Shown: piece by piece, positions 32,063 through 44,570 of the stretch
Numbering within the stretch: the stretch's first letter is position 1
How the letters are laid out: every line of letters begins with the position of its first letter
NCBI RefSeq assembly: GCF_019320115.1
Contig: NC_089584.1
Span: 55,114,852 to 55,178,851 of the forward strand
Source of the DNA: Miscanthus floridulus
Lineage: Eukaryota > Streptophyta > Magnoliopsida > Poales > Poaceae
Direction: 5' to 3'
DNA: 64,000 nt
Made by a program: the position numbers and the translations under genes
The notes under the pieces: generated by a model
The model's input: the letters and a program-made list of their open reading frames with translations, nothing else
The model's database searches: none
What the model was told of the DNA's origin: nothing

Positions 32063-33246
32063 ATACAATAATAAGATCATGGGGCTAACACATCTTTCAA
32101 CCTATCTTTACTTCAACGGTCTCATGATGCGAACTATTCGTGAAAGCACTCGATATCAGCTAAAATAGCCGATTTAGGCATAGTGCACAGTTAAGGTCAT
32201 GCCCTATCAGGAACAGATCTACCAAATAGCGATCCCCACTCCACGGTGCTAACAGTGGGGTGTGAGGCAGAATCACACAGGCCATGATAACGGGCTATGG
32301 AACGGTTTTCGCTAGCCAACAGATCTTCTCAAGCCAAAACATGCCTTAACCGCACACTATGCGCGATCAAGATTGACATAAAACGGCTTAACCGCACACT
32401 ATTCTCAAGACAAAACATGCCTCATCATTTAAAGTGCGGATTAGATCAAATTTAGATTAACAAACAATGAGTTAAAAAGGATATAAGGCCGATCTAGATT
32501 AATCCCAATCGGAGATAGTGATATTGCTATTATTAAATAAATAATGGAAGCAATAAGTAATATCGGTAACTTAATGAATCTATCCGAAGGAACGCCACCC
32601 TTAGATAGAGCCGATAACTTGACCTTAATCTAGTATGAGCAGTGGAGGTCGACCGGATCGATGCAGCCGTACTTGAACTAGACAAGAGTCGATAACTAGC
32701 TTATACCAAAGTCGCAGTGGAGGTCGACCGGATCAATGTAGCCGTACAAACAGAAGTATAAGCCATGACGGTACTTATAGACAAGCAGTGGAGGTCGACC
32801 GGATCGATGCAGCCGTACTTGCTGAAGAACTCGCTGAGATCTACTCTACTCCTATGCCTAAGGGGTGGCCAGAGCCAAAAAAGTAAGTAACTTGTATTTG
32901 ATTGATTGTGTCCCTTTACAATAGCCAGGGTCCAATATTTATACCCAGAGCCTAAGCACAAATCCTACTCAAGTATGACTCGGTACAATCTTTGGTATGA
33001 AGAAAATATTCCTAACTTAAGATAACTTGGACCCTAATCTTTCCCTTTTTGTAGAGTCCGATATGTATCTTCCCCACGCCAATCGCGGCTCATTATCGTT
33101 ATCTGCTGACGCCATTTAAAGAGAGACGATTCTAGTGTCGCACCCGAACCGGCTGATATCGATCCTCAGGCAACCGATTCCTTGATTGGCACAAACTTGG
33201 AAGCCTGCAAGTTCCTGCATTCTTCTCCCAAATTTTGGTGTAAACA
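32063..33246 (-). repeat. 3' LTR of element C, truncated
   Basis: It matches 57826-58966 of the 5' LTR (for example AATAATAAGATCATG with GGCTAACACATCTTTC). About 400 bases of the outer end are missing; the join at 32062/32063 leads into the Tekay-type LTR fragment. Three units GGTCGACCGGATCGATGCAG (or close) lie at about 32645-32820. Confidence 0.8.
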
Positions 33247-33262
33247 CATGCCCCCCAATTTT
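33247..33262 (-). other. Polypurine tract of element C
   Basis: On the minus strand AAAATTGGGGGGCATG ends directly at the LTR start TGTTTACACC. It sets the element orientation and shows that the PMD gene is antisense to the element RNA. Confidence 0.85.
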
Positions 33263-33454
33263 GGGATAAAATAGTTTTATTCCAAAATTCTAGTTTATTG
33301 GTTTACCACGTTCTATCCTAAGATGTACGCATAACTTCTGACTTCCCGGCCCGAGTCTTATACAACAGCCCAATAGTATCTCCTTCGACTCACTTGGCCT
33401 TTTTGCTTTCTCCTTCTTTCTCGAGCCAACTTCAACAGCTGACACCGTCACCGC

Positions 33455-33475
33455 CAAGGCTCTAAACCCTAGCAA
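33455..33475 (+). promoter_or_regulatory. Telo-box-like leader of the antisense PMD gene
   Basis: CTCTAAACCCTAGCAAATCC lies about 80 bases upstream of the ATG at 33541. Element A has TTTCAAACCCTAGCAGATTC at the matching place on its minus strand (about 809-790). AAACCCTA motifs are common in plant promoters and leaders. Conservation in two families suggests that the antisense gene has its own promoter. Confidence 0.4.
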
Positions 33476-33540
33476 ATCCTATGTTCTATCGAGCCATCAT
33501 CCAAGTGATCTTTGTCAGATTCAAACCTATTTCGGCTACA

Positions 33541-36500
33541 ATGGTGACCACTGACCACGTCCCTGAGGTATGCCTCCAAGTCTCCACTCTCCAAGCATCA
33601 ACGGCTACTTCATATTTCTTTTCTTCTCAAATTTATTTTGTCCGATTTCTAGGAAATGAGGAACAAAATCTTGATTCCATCAGCGGTTACTTCCAATGTC
33701 TATTTTCTTGGGCCCATGGGTGATCCTAATCCATCTAATTTCATCCATTAAGAAACTAAACAAATCCCCTTCAAATAGTATGTAGTTGATTTGTCCTCTT
33801 GTAATACCAAAACTCCCTTCAGAAATTGGTCAAAGATGCCTAAGGGATGGAGAAATTGGTTCCATAGGGTGTCTGAGAAAAAGGGTGGAGATTGGGAACT
33901 TTATGATCTGAATCAATGCTTGACTCTTTCATTGTTTGGGATGGAGAGGAACGACTCACTTCTGATTGCTGCATCTTATTTCTGGTCCAATGCCCAGAAT
34001 GCTTTCATCTTTGGCCACGGCCCAATGACTATCACCCTAGCCAATGTGTACATGTTGACCGGCCTTAGAATAACTAGATCAATACAGCCTTATGAGTACT
34101 TGAGTGCTGGTTCCAAGAAGCTAGCCAAAATATCAGACTGTTCAGGATGGGTAGGCTACATTCTAAACCATATTGAGGTTGGATCAGCTGTTAGCGAGAG
34201 AGAATATGTGGCTTTTCTAAACATGTGGCTAGAAAGATTCATCTTCTGTGGGTCATCTTGTGGACCAACTTATAATCACAAATTTATGGTAGAACATCTG
34301 GTAGCAAGTAAGAGTATTCCCCTTAGAAAATATCTATTAGGAGCTGCTTACCATCTGATGCACCAGGTAGCTGCCCAATTGCTAAAGAATGAACCAGTAC
34401 ACACTATTAGTGGCCCTTAGTGGTTGATACAGTTATGGCTGAACCTGTATATGCAGAAAATTGTAAGTTATGATCTTAGAAACTTGAGCTTTCCTTCCTC
34501 CACCTTTGATGAGGAATACAAGGGTGAAGAAGGAAGAACATGTCAGTGCATGAGCTACGGTGAAGCTGCATCGGCCAAAGTAATTCATGTCGATATTGGA
34601 CATCTCTTCAAAAAGTTTTAAAGAGGGTTCGATGTAGATGTTCTGACTTGGTTGCCCTATGATAATGATGAGAATGATGAGCTGATTTTCTCATTCAAAT
34701 TTTGATTTGAGTCAGGTTGTTCAGACGAGGCGGCGGCTGCAATTTTTAATTCCTTCATCAAGCCCTGCGTTCCCCCCGCTGAATTTTGTCACGGTCATGG
34801 CAAAATGGTTATAGGCTCCACCCTTCTAGGCAACCTTCTGACTTATGAGTTCTATAATCTATCTTTCATAGCCTATTAGTTTGGCTTTGGACAGCTCCCC
34901 CCTCAATTGTTCTTTAGAAACATATTGAAGCCAAGAGAAGACATCAGTGAGGTGATGGAAGCCTCCAGAGTGTTTCAATTGGGATCGAACCTTCCTTCCC
35001 TTTGCGTGCATGACTGGATCAGAGTCAAGTGCTCTTCTACTCTCTTTGACTCTTGGTGGCAAGAATGGCACTCCCATCTTCCCTGTAGGTTGGTCCATCC
35101 TTTGTGTATAACCCTAGATGGAGAATTTGTTTTTGACAGAGAGGTAACTTGCCATTCCTTTTCAAGAAAATTGTTCGATGAATTCCTCTACCAACCATTC
35201 TAATTGACCTTTTTAGGATGCCAAATTTCATCCTCCAAGCTTGGATAGGAAGGGGCGTCCCATAGATTACCAGCCACCATGTCAGTTTCAAGAATTAGAT
35301 CGGCAACCCTTCACTAAAGAAGTTGATGAAAACTCATGCTGCCTTCATTATCATGACATATCAATCTTCAAAGCGTAAGGTAGCTCACAGGACAACCCAG
35401 AAAACCACTGCTAGGAAGAGACTTCGCAGAATGAGACCATTAGCTGCTTAGGTAAACAATTTATCTCCTTAAAATGTTATTCAACTGCTGATCCCGTTCT
35501 TTCACAGCTATCGAGCATTGCGTCCCAACCTGCTCTAGGTGTGGGACTACTATCCTAGGCATTTGATTCAGCGTCAACTAAACCCCCATCGGCTGATCCT
35601 CAAGAGGAGTTGATTTTGGTTGAAATAACTAATGCTTCCATAACAGCAGAAAATGTGAGTTTTCCTTTATGCTTGTCAGAGCATTTTCTTTAACTTTTAA
35701 TCTATTCGGCTTCCATTCTTCATCTGGCTTTTTACCATACCAGATACTTCTTGAGGAAACACCCACGTAAGAGTAGGAGCCAGACAATCCACTTAAGGAT
35801 CCTGCCAGTGTCAAAGGCGATCCTATTGATTCCCCAGCTCAGCATGCAACTGATGGTTAGGAAGTTAAACATCCCCTTTATTCTTCTGCAATAATTATGA
35901 ACTAAAATTGGACATTGCAGATACCAATGTTGAAAGCTCAGAGCCGATTCAACCAGATGCTATTAGTGCATCATCAGCTATCCCTTCTTTTTAGGTAGAG
36001 GCTACTATGAAAAATGTATTGCGTTCATCTCGTCATTCATTTCATCATAAACTGATCCAATCCTCATAATCAAGATTCTCTTTAAATGTAGGCATTCGAT
36101 CTTCTAGCCCTGACCTACTCTTTCAATCTTGAGGAGTATCTTGATGGAGATTAAATCAGTTTGTCAGCCACTTCTTCCAAGGAAACCTTGCCAAAAGAGA
36201 CCAAGAATCAGCTAAGAGATGTTCTGCCAATGTTTGAGAAGAATATAGCTGATTTGGTCCAAGATACTGATCCAATGCATAGAGTCTTCTTGGCCATCAA
36301 GGGTAATCCATCCCCAGTTCTCTCTAGAGTCTTGTCTCCCTTTTCTATCTTTGAAGATCAGGTCCTGAAGGTGAAACAGGCTTAGAGGAATCTATTTGAT
36401 TGTGAAACTTTATTGGCCAAGGGGAACTCTAATAGGCAAGAGGCAAAAGAACTATCACAGTTGATTGATCACTTGAATAGCTCCTTCCTCAGTATTGATC

Positions 36501-36780
36501 CAGAATTGTCTCACTAGAAGCCAGGCATGCAGAACTTGAGAAGGAACTGGGAAACGTGAAGGCCGCCATTGATCGTCACAAGTCCACCCTGGCTCAAATA
36601 CCTAACGCCATTTAGCAAAAGAAACAGGAACTGCTGGCCAAAGTCAGAGAAGGTAGAGCTATCTGAAGTAGCCTTGAGAGCATTCCTGGATCAATCGAAG
36701 AGGATAAGCAACATATCACAGAAGTTGATGCTATCTGGCTAGAAGTACTAAAAGAAATCCAGGATGTTCTAGAATCATAA
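33541..36780 (+). pseudogene. Antisense plant-mobile-domain (PMD) gene of element C
   Basis: Exon 1 (33541-33567) reads MVTTDHVPE. The first intron (33568-33652) ends TTTCTAG and exon 2 (33653-35143) opens EMRNKILIPSAVTSNVYFLG. The PMD core follows: LYDLNQCLTLSLFG, IAASYFWSNAQNAFIFGHGP, NVYMLTGLRI, AFLNMWLERFIFCGSSCGP, LGAAYHLMHQVAAQLL, and LPPQLFFRNILKPREDISEV. Intron 2 runs 35144-35216; exon 3 starts DAKFHPPSLDRKG. Smaller exons separated by GT-AG introns lead to a stop near 36780. PMD proteins act in transcriptional silencing of transposable elements in Arabidopsis; a role here is inference. In-frame TAA, TAG and TGA codons make it a pseudogene. The introns imply it was never reverse-transcribed as a sense mRNA. 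Confidence 0.85.
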
Positions 36781-37169
36781 TTCATGTATCATATATTTTG
36801 TGTAGAATCAATGACAGCCACATCCTCTGTCGTCTCATTATACTTCTTGTTTTGGCTTAAAGAGCCAATTTGAAACAGTCGATTCCAAACTTCTAATCTT
36901 AATCCAATTAAGTCTGAAAACACGTCTTTTATTAAGAGAGACCTTTGATCTTCTATCTTTAGTCACCCGGTGCCATATTCTCTTCGATATTAGTGAGGTG
37001 GCACTTCACCTTATATTAATTGTGGTTGCCTTTTGCACATCCCGAGGCGTCCACCTCCTCGCTCTATGGCTTCAAATATCGGCTGAGGACTCCGGCCTCG
37101 AACATATCTGCACTTGCAACCGTTCCTATTCCTTTGCTTTTCTCTGCCCTCGTAGATCCGATCAACTTC

Positions 37170-38037
37170 ATGGCCGGCGAGAAGAACCATGGCAAGCATG
37201 AGGCGGAGGAGGTCCCAGAGGAGAACATGCCGATGAACCAGCGCCTCCGACGCATGAGGTGAGATCAACATATTCTGCTTGTGATGACAAACTATTCTAA
37301 TTTGTCTGTAGATTCATTTTGAATGACAGTCTTCGTCCTCTTCCTAGGGCCGGCGAGCCCTCTGATGTTGTGTCTTCCGTGCCGGCCTCATCGTCGGACT
37401 CCTCCGACTCGTACAATGGCGATGATGCCCGGTGCTTCCTTCGAGAGTGGAGGGCGGCCCAGGACCACTATTCCGAGGCAACTTGAGAAAATGGTCAGCT
37501 CGAGATCCACTCTGAGGTTTCTTAGGCTGCCCTTCACACCGCCGAAGAAGAAACTAGCGCCATTCGAGCGTGGCTGGTTGAATCCAATGCCATGGTGGCG
37601 GGTAAGATGAATTCCTGAAATGCCTCCACTCTAATTTCCACTGCCTTTGTCTTGATAGTTTTTCTGTTCCTGTGACTGCTAGCCCTAATGGTGCAGCTGG
37701 AGTCTCTCCAACTGGCGGCAAACACAGCCACGGACGCCGTCAATGCTTGGGGTTCCCTCATCAACGCTCGTCTCCAAGACATCCCAGCTCGCTTTAGGAG
37801 ATCGCCCTCCATGGCGTTCATCATGGTGCGTCAGTGGCGCTAACCGTGGCACAAGTCCAGACTAGGTATGAGCTCCACGCCATGGAGACCGGTTTCCCAA
37901 TGGGTGATGGCCCTGAGGAACATGAGGACCTGATGGAAGAATTTGTCGTAGCGGCGGAGGCCATCGTGGATATCACATCCGCTTAGGATGTGGTGAACAA
38001 GGTCTTCGATTAGATTGTACTTAGGGCGAACAAATGA
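37170..38037 (+). pseudogene. Second antisense gene of element C, unknown function, three exons
   Basis: Exon 1 (37170-37258) encodes MAGEKNHGKHEAEEVPEENM and PMNQRLRRM. Exon 2 (37348-37601) encodes PSDVVSSVPASSSDSSDSYN, REWRAAQDHYSEAT and, after a stop, HTAEEETSAIRAWLVESNAM. Exon 3 (37683-38037) encodes QLESLQLAANTATDAVNAWG, SLINARLQDIPARF, then (after a frameshift) MEEFVVAAEAIVDIT and VNKVFD. Introns are GT-AG. I do not recognise a domain; Ser-rich and helical segments are all that can be seen. It follows the PMD gene by about 400 bases on the same strand, so the two form a captured pair. The sequence context suggests it belongs to the same cassette; stops are TGA, TAG and TAG. Confidence 0.6.
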
Positions 38038-38451
38038 ATGAAATCTTTTGCTCTTCTATGAACGTGTCTTAGTGCAATGCCTCTATACATGTCATGAATG
38101 TTTTTGTTTTATTCTTTGCTCTGGAGGCGATACATATCGTATCGGCTTTTATGTCTTTTAAGTTTCTTCATTTTTGAACTAGAGGCGATACCTTTCTGGT
38201 ACCAGCTATTAGAGCCGATGACTAAACAAATTGGCTATCAAGTGTTGATCAAATGTCAGTATAATATTCCTTCAAATATGTTTCATCGATTGTTATTAAC
38301 AGGTTGCACCAGAACTCTTCAAACCAAAGGTTAAACGATCGATCGATCCAAAGCAAGCATCTCATCAAGTGCAACAGAACTTCATTTAAGAAATCCATCA
38401 ATTCTGACTCGTACTTAGGGTTCCATTTATCATTCACATGTCGGCCTAAAC
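38038..38451 (-). other. Inner flank of element C next to the Tekay-type insertion
   Basis: The minus strand continues from the gag-protease part across the insertion (target TAAAC at 38447-38451). It has short open frames (MNDKWNPKYESELMDFLNEV at 38437) without a recognised domain. No RT or integrase motif is present. Confidence 0.5.
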
Positions 38452-41400
38452 TGTAACAGAACCAACCAAATTATAAGAATGTAAGTACAAAAACAATCAC
38501 CGAAGTGATCAAATTCCTATACTTAAGCTCCCATAATCCCGGTAGTCTGGAAATCACGACCGTAGTGATTCAACACACACATCATTCGTTACAACATTTC
38601 ACAAGTGGCATCCGGATTACATCCATCAGAGTGCAAATAAAATATTACAACCCAAGTTCAAATTTGCGGAAGCAACATAGTTTAGTACATAACTTCATAG
38701 TTTCAAATACATTGCCAGATCTTAGTCATTTCCCACAAAAGCATCTTCAGGTACGAGAACTAGGAGAGACCGCGGCCAACGGTCTAGTCTTCATCCCCAG
38801 CCGGGAGAAGGCAATACTTGCAGCAACCAAAGTAGAACTGGTCATCTGCAACAGGTGGGAGATAAACCCTGAGTACGAGAAGGTACTCAGCTAGACTTAC
38901 CCGTCAAAACCAGAAATAAAAGACACCAAGGGTCATGCAAGGCTTATGAGGTGGGCTAGCTTGACATAGTTGCATAAAAGAGCTTATGAATATAGTGACC
39001 ACTTTAAACTTAGCATCAAGTTTATCATCATTTACCTATCCACTAGATTAGCACCTGTACTATAGCACTCACTTATTAGGAGCAAACAATATTAACCATA
39101 GCAGGTATAATCAGGCTGTCATCATCATATCATCATTTCTGAACCATTATGTTATTTAGTGTATCTACTTTGGAGATAAGCCCGTCAAGTTCTCACTCAC
39201 CAGGAGAGACGGCGACTCAAATCGAATTACAACTCAGCTAAGGGGGTATTCCTAACTCTCACCCTGGCACACTTTGCAAGGGTAGCCGTGGGTCACCTTT
39301 GGGACAACTCAGGAACCAAATTCGCGGGTTCGATCAGCGCTAGCACTCTCAGGGATTGCCCTTCTGCTAGGACGATCAGGACTTTTAAATCACCTGCCCT
39401 TGGACTCATGCCTACGGCTCCCTTCCGAGGCGTACTTTATACTTATCGACTCCTGGCCTGAGGTGAGCTACTCGGCTTCGTGGTCGATCTCTGGACCCGG
39501 CCAACTAAGAGAGAGGCATGCATTCAACATGAACAGGAAAGGCTCCAAGATTCGGTCCTTAAGCGACACAGACGGAGTCACTACAAACCGGCAAGCCTCC
39601 GCCCGATCTTCATTTCAAATTAAGACAGGTTCTTTTCCACGATAGCAAATATAGCCAACCGTGCCATATGTATATTCCTATATCTCGTAGGTGACAGGAA
39701 ATCACCTGACTTCTACCACGTTTAAGCAGGGCTAAGAACTACACGAGCCTGAGCTACATAGGATTTAGGGTATCAATATCTGGACAAGGATTGGATAACC
39801 AATGCAGCAAGTGTTTGCATCCAACACCTAAACTTAATGCAACAATATATATGTAACAATAATACTTTAACTGCATTTCAGAAATTAGGAGGCTTAATAT
39901 GCTCTGGGGCTTGCCTTTCACAAAGTTGCACGAACGGTGATCCGGGCACTCAACGGCGACGTCGTCTGGCACTTCTCCTGAGGGCTGCACCTCCTGAACC
40001 TCCGGTGTTGGCTGCTGCTGCTCCTCGCTCGGTTCCTCGAATTCTAGCAAGGTCACTCCTTCTGGTACACCTATTGCATGCCGATGCACAAGATAAATAT
40101 CATGGATGCATAAGGAATGACTTGATGCTCATGATGAATGGATCACAGTAAGTGTTTAACGAAAACATCACTGGACACTCGTTTACCGATTAAGAATAGC
40201 TCTATTCAAATCACGTTAAAACATGTATCTCACTTAACTTGAGGAACAAGATCAACTTACCTAACTTGCATAACCTAAGATAAAGATGCTCATCTTCAGT
40301 TAAAGGCCTAACACCTAGGAACATTACCACAAGCTTAGGAATAGTAAAGGCATACTTAAATCAACAGTTAAAGTTTCATATGCAAACGAGCAGTTCTTTA
40401 TTTAATCACAACAAGAGTTCTACAATTTCAAATGACTCACAAGAGGACATTCTGGAAAGCTTATGAAATTCTCTACAAATCATTTATAAACATCAAAGCA
40501 TGATTCTTACATTAATCGAATCGAATTCAAGTAAACCTAGAATCCTTCCAGAAATAGCAGGTTTACTAAATTAAATATTTAGTGATGATGCAAAAGCAAA
40601 ATTGGACCAAACCAAGTTAACCAGCTTGTGGTGCATACTAGAGGAACCTCAGAAAGTATGGTGCCAACCTCTAAATAAATTATTTAATGTCCTTTTCTAA
40701 TTTATTTAGTTAATTAGGTGATTAAAGCAACATATAGTAAAACTATACAGAAAAATCTACAAAAATTACAGTAGCTACCTCATGCTTCACATAGACTACC
40801 ATAAAAATTTCAAAGCAATTTGTCAAGCAGGACTTGCTGTATCAAAAATAACAGATGGCAGGGCTATTTCTAGCATAATTAGGAAACCCTATTGAAAAGT
40901 GTCAAGCAACAGATTTCACATTTTTCCTAGTATCTTTCTAGCATAAGAATAGCATTCACCAATTTTTACCTCTACTAGATCTATAGAAAAATTATGAAAA
41001 TTCACACAAGATCCATCCATGCAAACAAGAGAATTACCTAACTCTTACCTACAGTGTGCAAAAAGTATGAAAATTTAACTACAAGTTATTCATGATATGA
41101 GCAGTACACCATAAAAATTTCATGCCATTTGGAGCTACATAGGAAAAGATATAATTAACCCTATTTCCCACATGATTAAAAGAGATAATTAGCAACTCCA
41201 TTTTTCATAACAGAACATGGCATAAATTATATTTTTAATATAAACTAGACATTACCAGGAACTCAACAAAATTGGAACCACATCATTTGGATCTACCAAC
41301 TAAGAGATACACATTTTTGAATATGTACTCAAATCTGTGAAAAAGAATGAAACAAATAAAAATGGAAAACCTAACCACTACTGCTGGGCCGGCCCGGAAG

Positions 41401-43068
41401 AACACGGCGGTCCGTGAAGCACACGCTAGCGCAGCCAGAACACGGCGTGGCCCAGGTCAGCTCCCGCCTGCGCTCGGCGACTGACAAATGGGTCCCGCGA
41501 GTCAGCGAGACAGATAGGGGAGGGAAGGAGAACGACGGCATAGCTCGTCACCGGTGGCAGTTCCGGCGAGGCCATCGGTGCCAACGTGTTCACCTCACCC
41601 GTGCTCACCTAGGGATACCATCTATTGTAGCTATTCCAGCGGCTAGAGGAAATGACGATGGCCATGGCGGTGCACGGCCGTGGTTTGGCTAGCTCCAGCG
41701 AGGCGACGACGTCACGGCCCTAGTGGTCGACCCTACGAGCATCAGTACCACTCACAGGACCTAAAGCAAGGGAAAAAAGGAGGCAGCAAGAGGCTCAAGC
41801 GGCACAGCCACATGCGAGCTCGGCCGGCGGCGGTCATGGTGACCCGGTGGAGCCGCCCTCACGATGAGCTCTACCTGAGGCGAAAACAAGATGACGGTGG
41901 GGTCGAGGATGTGGAGGAGCTCACGGTGGTGCTGTGGTTCAGAGGAATTGGACAATGGCGCTCGGTTTTGGTGGATTTGGCTCGGCGATGGCCACGGCTT
42001 GCCGGTCGTTGTGCTCGCGTGGAAGAGGATGGCAGAGGGTGAAATGGTGATATGAAGAGCGAGTGAGCAAGGCGCTGGCTTTCATCAGGGAGCACGGACG
42101 TGTGACATGGAGACGCTTGCAGAGCATGCACGCCACGTGGTGGTCAGCCCCTGAACCGGTTGGCCACGGCGTGCTCTGACGGTTTTCTGAAATGGCTGAA
42201 TCGACGTCCGATGGCACGATTGACAGCATGACTTTGACGATCTATATCTCCCAAACTATGGCGATCTGGTTCATGGTATAGTTGACAAAATTGAAGATCT
42301 AAGTGAGGACTACAACTTTGTCAATTGGAGCTCGAGTTGGTTTGGCCTGGTTAGGGAGATACAAGGCTCCAAACAATGATACACGAAACTGGAAATCAAC
42401 TCTTGGACTTAGAAAAATTCTAAGTGTAGAATTCAACCCCAAATCTTACTTGTGGGCCATGTTTGAGACTGTTCCACACATTTTCATGGGTTGGTCATAA
42501 AATAACTTTTGTTCCTTGATAAATTGGCTACAACTTTGGTAAAGGGTGCACAGCCATGCAAGGTCTCTAGGTTGGACTTTTGAATCAGTCAAACAGTGTC
42601 ACTCTATGGGTCATTCTAAGTCAAACCTCCCCTAGAGGGCAATTTGGTCATTTTGGTCCACATGAACAATGTCCCATCAATTACCCTAAGTGTAGTTAAG
42701 GTGTATTAGACCATAATTCACCACTCTACACAAGTGCTACACCAACTTCTAAGTATCACATGTGATGAAGCAACAAAACACTCAATTTTACTCTAATGTT
42801 GCAATTCCATGTTTCACATGTTTCATGACTTTGTTGTAATTTTAAACTTGTCATATTACTACCATGTTGCCATGTTTCAAGGTATGAGAAACTCATGTTG
42901 CATTCACATATTGCACTACTACCATTCACAAGCAATCAAGTATGAAACAAACATAATTGAGAATGTTGCATATACATGTTTCAGTACAATGGCATGATGA
43001 GGTAGATGATGCACATGTTTATGAGATGAAATGCAATTTTGTGGGAGCCAAACACCTAGGGTGTTACA
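38452..43068 (-). repeat. 3' LTR of the Tekay-type element
   Basis: On the + strand it runs from TGTAACAGAACC to CTAGGGTGTTACA; on the element strand it therefore starts TGTAACACCCTAGG and ends GGTTCTGTTACA. It has an AT-rich inner half and a GC-rich block at 41380-42180. Open frames on either strand in the GC-rich block overlap each other and lack family motifs. Confidence 0.92.
39886..40089 (-). other. Coding-like block inside the 3' LTR
   Basis: On the minus strand the block reads AIGVPEGVTLLEFEEPSEEQ, PEVQEVQPSGEVPDDV and VECPDHRSCNFVKGKPQSIL. It is open throughout. The solo LTR at 20070 carries a clearly related protein sequence. It starts without a good ATG, so splicing or readthrough would be needed. 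Confidence 0.5.
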
Positions 43069-43080
43069 GCCCTCCCCCTT
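43069..43080 (-). other. Polypurine tract of the Tekay-type element
   Basis: On the minus strand AAGGGGGAGGGC precedes the LTR start TGTAACACCC directly. Confidence 0.88.
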
Positions 43081-43089
43081 AGAAAAATC

Positions 43090-44470
43090 TCATCCTGAGA
43101 TTTGGAAAGCGTACCATTCAGTAAAGAAAGTCAGAAAATTTTCCTTTAGATAATCTTCCCGCTCCCATGTTGCATCCCGATCACTATGATTACTCCAAAC
43201 TACCTTGTATAACTTAACTACTCGCACGGGCTTCTCCTCATAAGAAAGATCAGATTTCAAGTTGATTCTCCTCATTGCTACTCTTTCCTCGGGAATACGG
43301 AGACACTTCTTCAGCTGAGACACATGGAATACCAGGAATATAGCTCCCATTTCACGTGGTAGATCGAGTTTATAGGCTACTCTTCCACTTTTCTCGATAA
43401 TTTGGTAAGGTCCAATATATCGAGGCTCAAGCTTCCTTTTAATTCCAAAACGTTTTACTCCTTTCATAGGGGATACCTTTAGATAAACATGGTCACCTAC
43501 TTCAAACTCAATAGGTTTTCTTCTCTTATCAGCATAGCTCTTTTGTCTAGCCTGAGCGGCAGTCATATTCTTCTATATAGTTCGAACTTGCTCTTCAGCT
43601 TCTTTTACAAAATCAATACCATAGAATCTTCTTTCTCTGGGTTCCACCTAGTTTAAAGGAGTCCTACACTTGCGGCCATATAGCGCTTCAAAAGGAGCCA
43701 TTTTGATACTCTCTTGATAACTGTTGTTATAAGAGAATTCAGCGAGAGGCAACCATTCCTCCCAAGAGCCTTTGCAAGAGATAAGACAAGCTCTAAGCAT
43801 GTCTTCAAGAATTTGATTAACATGCTCAGTCTGTCCCGGTTTGCGGATGATAGGCAGAACTACGGATTAGATGAGTGTCAAGATTCTAATGTAAGCACTC
43901 CCAAAAGCAAGCCGTGAATTGTGGTCCTCTATCTGAAACAATGGATTTGGGTACACCATGGAGACGTACCACTTGTTGAAAATAAATATCAGCATAGTTG
44001 TGAGGGTGATAGGTAGACTTGACCGGAATAAAGTGAGCGGATTTGGTTAGACGATCCACGATAACCCAGATGGAATCACAACCCTTTTTGGTAGTGGGTA
44101 ACCCAACAATGAAATCCATAACAATTTCTTCCCACTTCCAGCCAGGAATAGAGAGTGGCTGCAATAACACGGGCCTCATGTGAATAGCCTTGACTCTACA
44201 ATAGTTATCACACCTTGCCACATAGGCTGTGATTTCTTTCTTCATCTTGGTCCACCAATAATACAGCTTGAGATCTTGATACATTTTACTGCTACCAGGA
44301 TGGATAGATAATCTAGAAGAATGGGCTTCAGCCATAATTTGATTTCTAAGTTCTTTGTCTTTGGGTACTACAAGCCTATCATTAAACCAGAGAATTCCTT
44401 TGTCATCGACCCTAAAGTGCTTGATCTCCTGCTCTTTCATCTTCCGCTTGATATGAAACACACCCACATC
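43090..44470 (-). pseudogene. Integrase with chromodomain-like C terminus (Tekay-type element)
   Basis: The frame from about 44467 shows the end of the spacer and HHCC region (SIHPGSSKMYQDLKLYYWW, then CDNYCRVKA) and the core (DFIVGLPTTKKGCDSIWVIV, DRLTKSAHFIPVK, VSDRGPQFTACF with the second Asp). After a broken stretch (43880-43570) the C-terminal part runs 43566-43090: KRRKPIEFEVGDHVYLKVSP, GVKRFGIKRKLEPRYIGPYQ, FHVSQLKKCLRIPEE, and finally VVWSNHSDRDATWEREDYLK ENFLTFF. The last block matches the chromodomain-like end of chromovirus integrases, which is thought to guide insertion to heterochromatin. Stops between the two parts make it inactive. Confidence 0.85.
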
Positions 44471-44570
44471 AGTCTTCTAGAGTTTGATAATTCGACTTCT
44501 AAGAGAGCAATCCATAGTGATATTGTGGAGTACTACAGGATGAAGGAGGTGTGCCAGATGAAAGTCTTCA

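Noticed and set aside
36998..37271. Minus-strand frames opposite the second antisense gene
   Set aside because: They mirror the + strand exon with clear splice sites and Ser-rich coding text, and have no motif of their own.
41414..42229. Several open frames in the 3' LTR of the Tekay-type element
   Set aside because: They are composition effects of the GC-rich block; the matching frames in the 5' LTR (52077-52925) are shifted or broken.
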